Source: JAUYQR01 sp031377265 (GTDB lineage Bacteria; Pseudomonadota; Alphaproteobacteria; Rhodobacterales; Rhodobacteraceae). Taken from it: a stretch of DNA of 15,508 nt. Shown here one piece after another: positions 14,142 to 15,508 of this stretch. The stretch's first letter is position 1. The number at the start of each line of letters is the position of its first letter. The stretch is from the NCBI RefSeq assembly GCF_031377265.1, contig NZ_JANMET010000297.1, positions 1-15,508 of the forward strand, written 5' to 3'. A program made the position numbers and the translations under genes. The notes below the pieces were generated by a model that was given only the letters and a program-made list of their open reading frames with translations, had not been told where the DNA came from and ran no database searches.

Positions 14142-15508
14142 ATGTCTGACACCATCCGCCTTACCACAGCGCAGGCGATCATCCGCTTTCTTGCGAGCCA
14201 GTTCATCGAGATCGATGGCGTGCGCCAACGGCTTTGTGGCGGCGGTTTCGGGATCTTCGGGCATGGCAATGTGACCTGCCTGGGTGAGGCGCTGTATGAC
14301 CACCGTACGGAGTTGCCGCTTTACCGGGGACAAAATGAACAGAGCATGGGCTTTGCTGCCGCCGCCTACGCCAAGTATCATCTACGCCAAAGGTTCATGT
14401 TCTGCACCGCGTCGGCTGGCCCGGGCACCTCAAACCTCCTGACGTCAGCGGCGCTGGCCCATGCCAACCGCCTGCCGATGCTGCTTTTGTGCGGCGATAC
14501 CTACCTGACGCGGCTGCCCGATCCGGTGCTGCAACAGATGGAGCATTTCAACAACCCGACGCTTGGGGTCAACGATGCGTTCAAAGCGGTCAGCCGCTAT
14601 TGGGACCGCATTACCCATCCTGCACAGGTGATCCAGTCCCTGCCAGCTGCGATTGCCACGATGCTGGACCCCGCCGATTGCGGCCCGGCCTTTATCGGCC
14701 TGCCGCAGGATGTCCAGGGTTGGGCGTATGACTATCCGGTCGGTCTGTTTCAGCCGCGCCTGCACCGTATCCGTCGCCAGCCGCCAGATGCGACGGAACT
14801 GGCCGATGCCGCAGCCCTGCTGAGAGGCGCGGAGCGCCCGCTGATCATTGCCGGGGGCGGCGTGCAATATTCCGGCGCGGTGGCCGAGCTGACGGCCTTT
14901 GCGCGGCACCACGACATCCCCGTGGTAGAAACCATTGCCGGTCGGGCGAACCTGCTGGTGACGGATCCCCTGAATATCGGGCCGGTCGGCGTGACCGGTT
15001 CCGACAGCGCCAATTGGGCGGCAGAGCGGGCCGATGTCATCCTTGCGGTGGGCACAAGGCTGCAGGATTTCACCACTGGCTCTTGGACGGCATTTGCCAA
15101 GGATGCCCGCATCATCGGCGTCAATGTCGGGCGGCATGATGCGGCCAAGCATTTGTCAATGCCTGTGGTTGGGGATGCAAAACTGGCGCTTTCTGCCTTG
15201 GGGGTGGCGCTGGGGGATCATTCGGCGCCAGCGGGCTGGACCAGACAAACCCAGGAACAACGCAAGATCTGGGACGCCTATGTGGCCCATAATACCGGCA
15301 TCGGCAACGGCCCGGCCTCTTACGCGCAAGCCATTGGCATGGTGAACGCCATGTGCCACCCGCGCGACCGGGTGGTGGCTGCGGCAGGCGGTCTGCCCGC
15401 CGAGGTGACGGCCAACTGGCGCACCCTTGGCCTGGGCACGGTGGATGTGGAGTTCGGGTTTTCCTGCATGGGCTACGAGATTGCCGGGGGCTGGGGCGCG
15501 CGGATCGC
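14142..15508 (+). CDS. iolD: 3D-(3,5/4)-trihydroxycyclohexane-1,2-dione hydrolase, 3' partial
   Basis: IolD is a thiamine-diphosphate enzyme of the acetolactate-synthase fold. It opens the ring of 3D-(3,5/4)-trihydroxycyclohexane-1,2-dione to 5-deoxy-glucuronate in inositol breakdown. The first 455 residues are present, and the frame is open to the window end; the family is about 610-640 residues. Visible landmarks are the N-terminal cofactor-activating Glu66 in YRGQNEQSMGFAAAAYAK, SAGPGTSNLLTSAALAHANRLP, PAFIGLPQDVQGWAYDYP, and a middle domain with PLIIAGGGVQYSGA and ILAVGTRLQDFTTGSW. The start of the C-terminal cofactor domain is AAAGGLPAEV and VEFGFSCMGYEIAGGWGAR, a stretch characteristic of IolD. 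The ATG has GGAGAAA 5 bases upstream. It is transcribed divergently from the dehydrogenase operon across a 124-base region holding a LacI-type operator. Identification is strong, although a close relative acting on a related diketone is possible. Confidence 0.93.
   Translation, partial: MSDTIRLTTAQAIIRFLASQFIEIDGVRQRLCGGGFGIFGHGNVTCLGEALYDHRTELPLYRGQNEQSMGFAAAAYAKYHLRQRFMFCTASAGPGTSNLLTSAALAHANRLPMLLLCGDTYLTRLPDPVLQQMEHFNNPTLGVNDAFKAVSRYWDRITHPAQVIQSLPAAIATMLDPADCGPAFIGLPQDVQGWAYDYPVGLFQPRLHRIRRQPPDATELADAAALLRGAERPLIIAGGGVQYSGAVAELTAFARHHDIPVVETIAGRANLLVTDPLNIGPVGVTGSDSANWAAERADVILAVGTRLQDFTTGSWTAFAKDARIIGVNVGRHDAAKHLSMPVVGDAKLALSALGVALGDHSAPAGWTRQTQEQRKIWDAYVAHNTGIGNGPASYAQAIGMVNAMCHPRDRVVAAAGGLPAEVTANWRTLGLGTVDVEFGFSCMGYEIAGGWGARI

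Noticed and set aside
1..15508. CRISPR arrays, tRNA or rRNA genes, insertion sequences, phage genes
   Set aside because: No regularly spaced repeats, cloverleaf-like sequences, transposase or integrase motifs were seen on either strand by eye.

Overview
The window is GC-rich, mostly G/C-ending in codon use, and carries several gene neighbourhoods typical of Alphaproteobacteria. Examples are glyS followed by a pyruvate-phosphate-dikinase-like gene, and a folB-folP-glmM run with a long folB. Together they point to a member of the Rhodobacteraceae (Rhodobacterales). This placement comes from recognising the proteins and gene order, not from any search.

Positions 1-8501, all on the + strand, are housekeeping. 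First comes the 3' part of glyS (glycyl-tRNA synthetase beta), which is broken by an apparent one-base frameshift near 637-641 and holds an unusual low-GC patch at about 891-1030. Next is an 848-residue PEP-utilising protein of the PPDK type whose nucleotide-binding half looks degenerate. A secreted SleB-type cell-wall hydrolase follows. The block ends with folB (extended C-terminus), folP and glmM, linking folate synthesis to the first committed step of amino-sugar and peptidoglycan precursor supply.

Positions 8502-9815 hold no intact gene. The stretch contains the decayed remains of a ribose/inositol-type ABC transporter permease on the - strand, broken by frameshifts and a stop. It also holds a short fragment of a short-chain dehydrogenase on the + strand. 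This marks the step from the housekeeping block into an accessory catabolic locus.

Positions 9816-15508 form that locus: a LacI-family repressor (+), a three-gene operon on the - strand (Gfo/Idh/MocA oxidoreductase, IolE/MocC-like TIM-barrel protein, second Gfo/Idh/MocA oxidoreductase) and a divergent iolD (+) running off the window end. The gene set fits degradation of an inositol, an inositol derivative such as a rhizopine, or a related sugar through a keto-inositol. Oxidation would be followed by dehydration and IolD ring cleavage.

Two closely similar palindromes sit at 9722-9737, upstream of the lacI-type gene, and at 14043-14058, in the divergent iolD promoter region. Both have the TTGCAA half-site and central CG expected of LacI-family operators, so the regulator probably controls itself and both arms of the locus. 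The dead permease beside it suggests that the locus has lost, or replaced, its original transporter.
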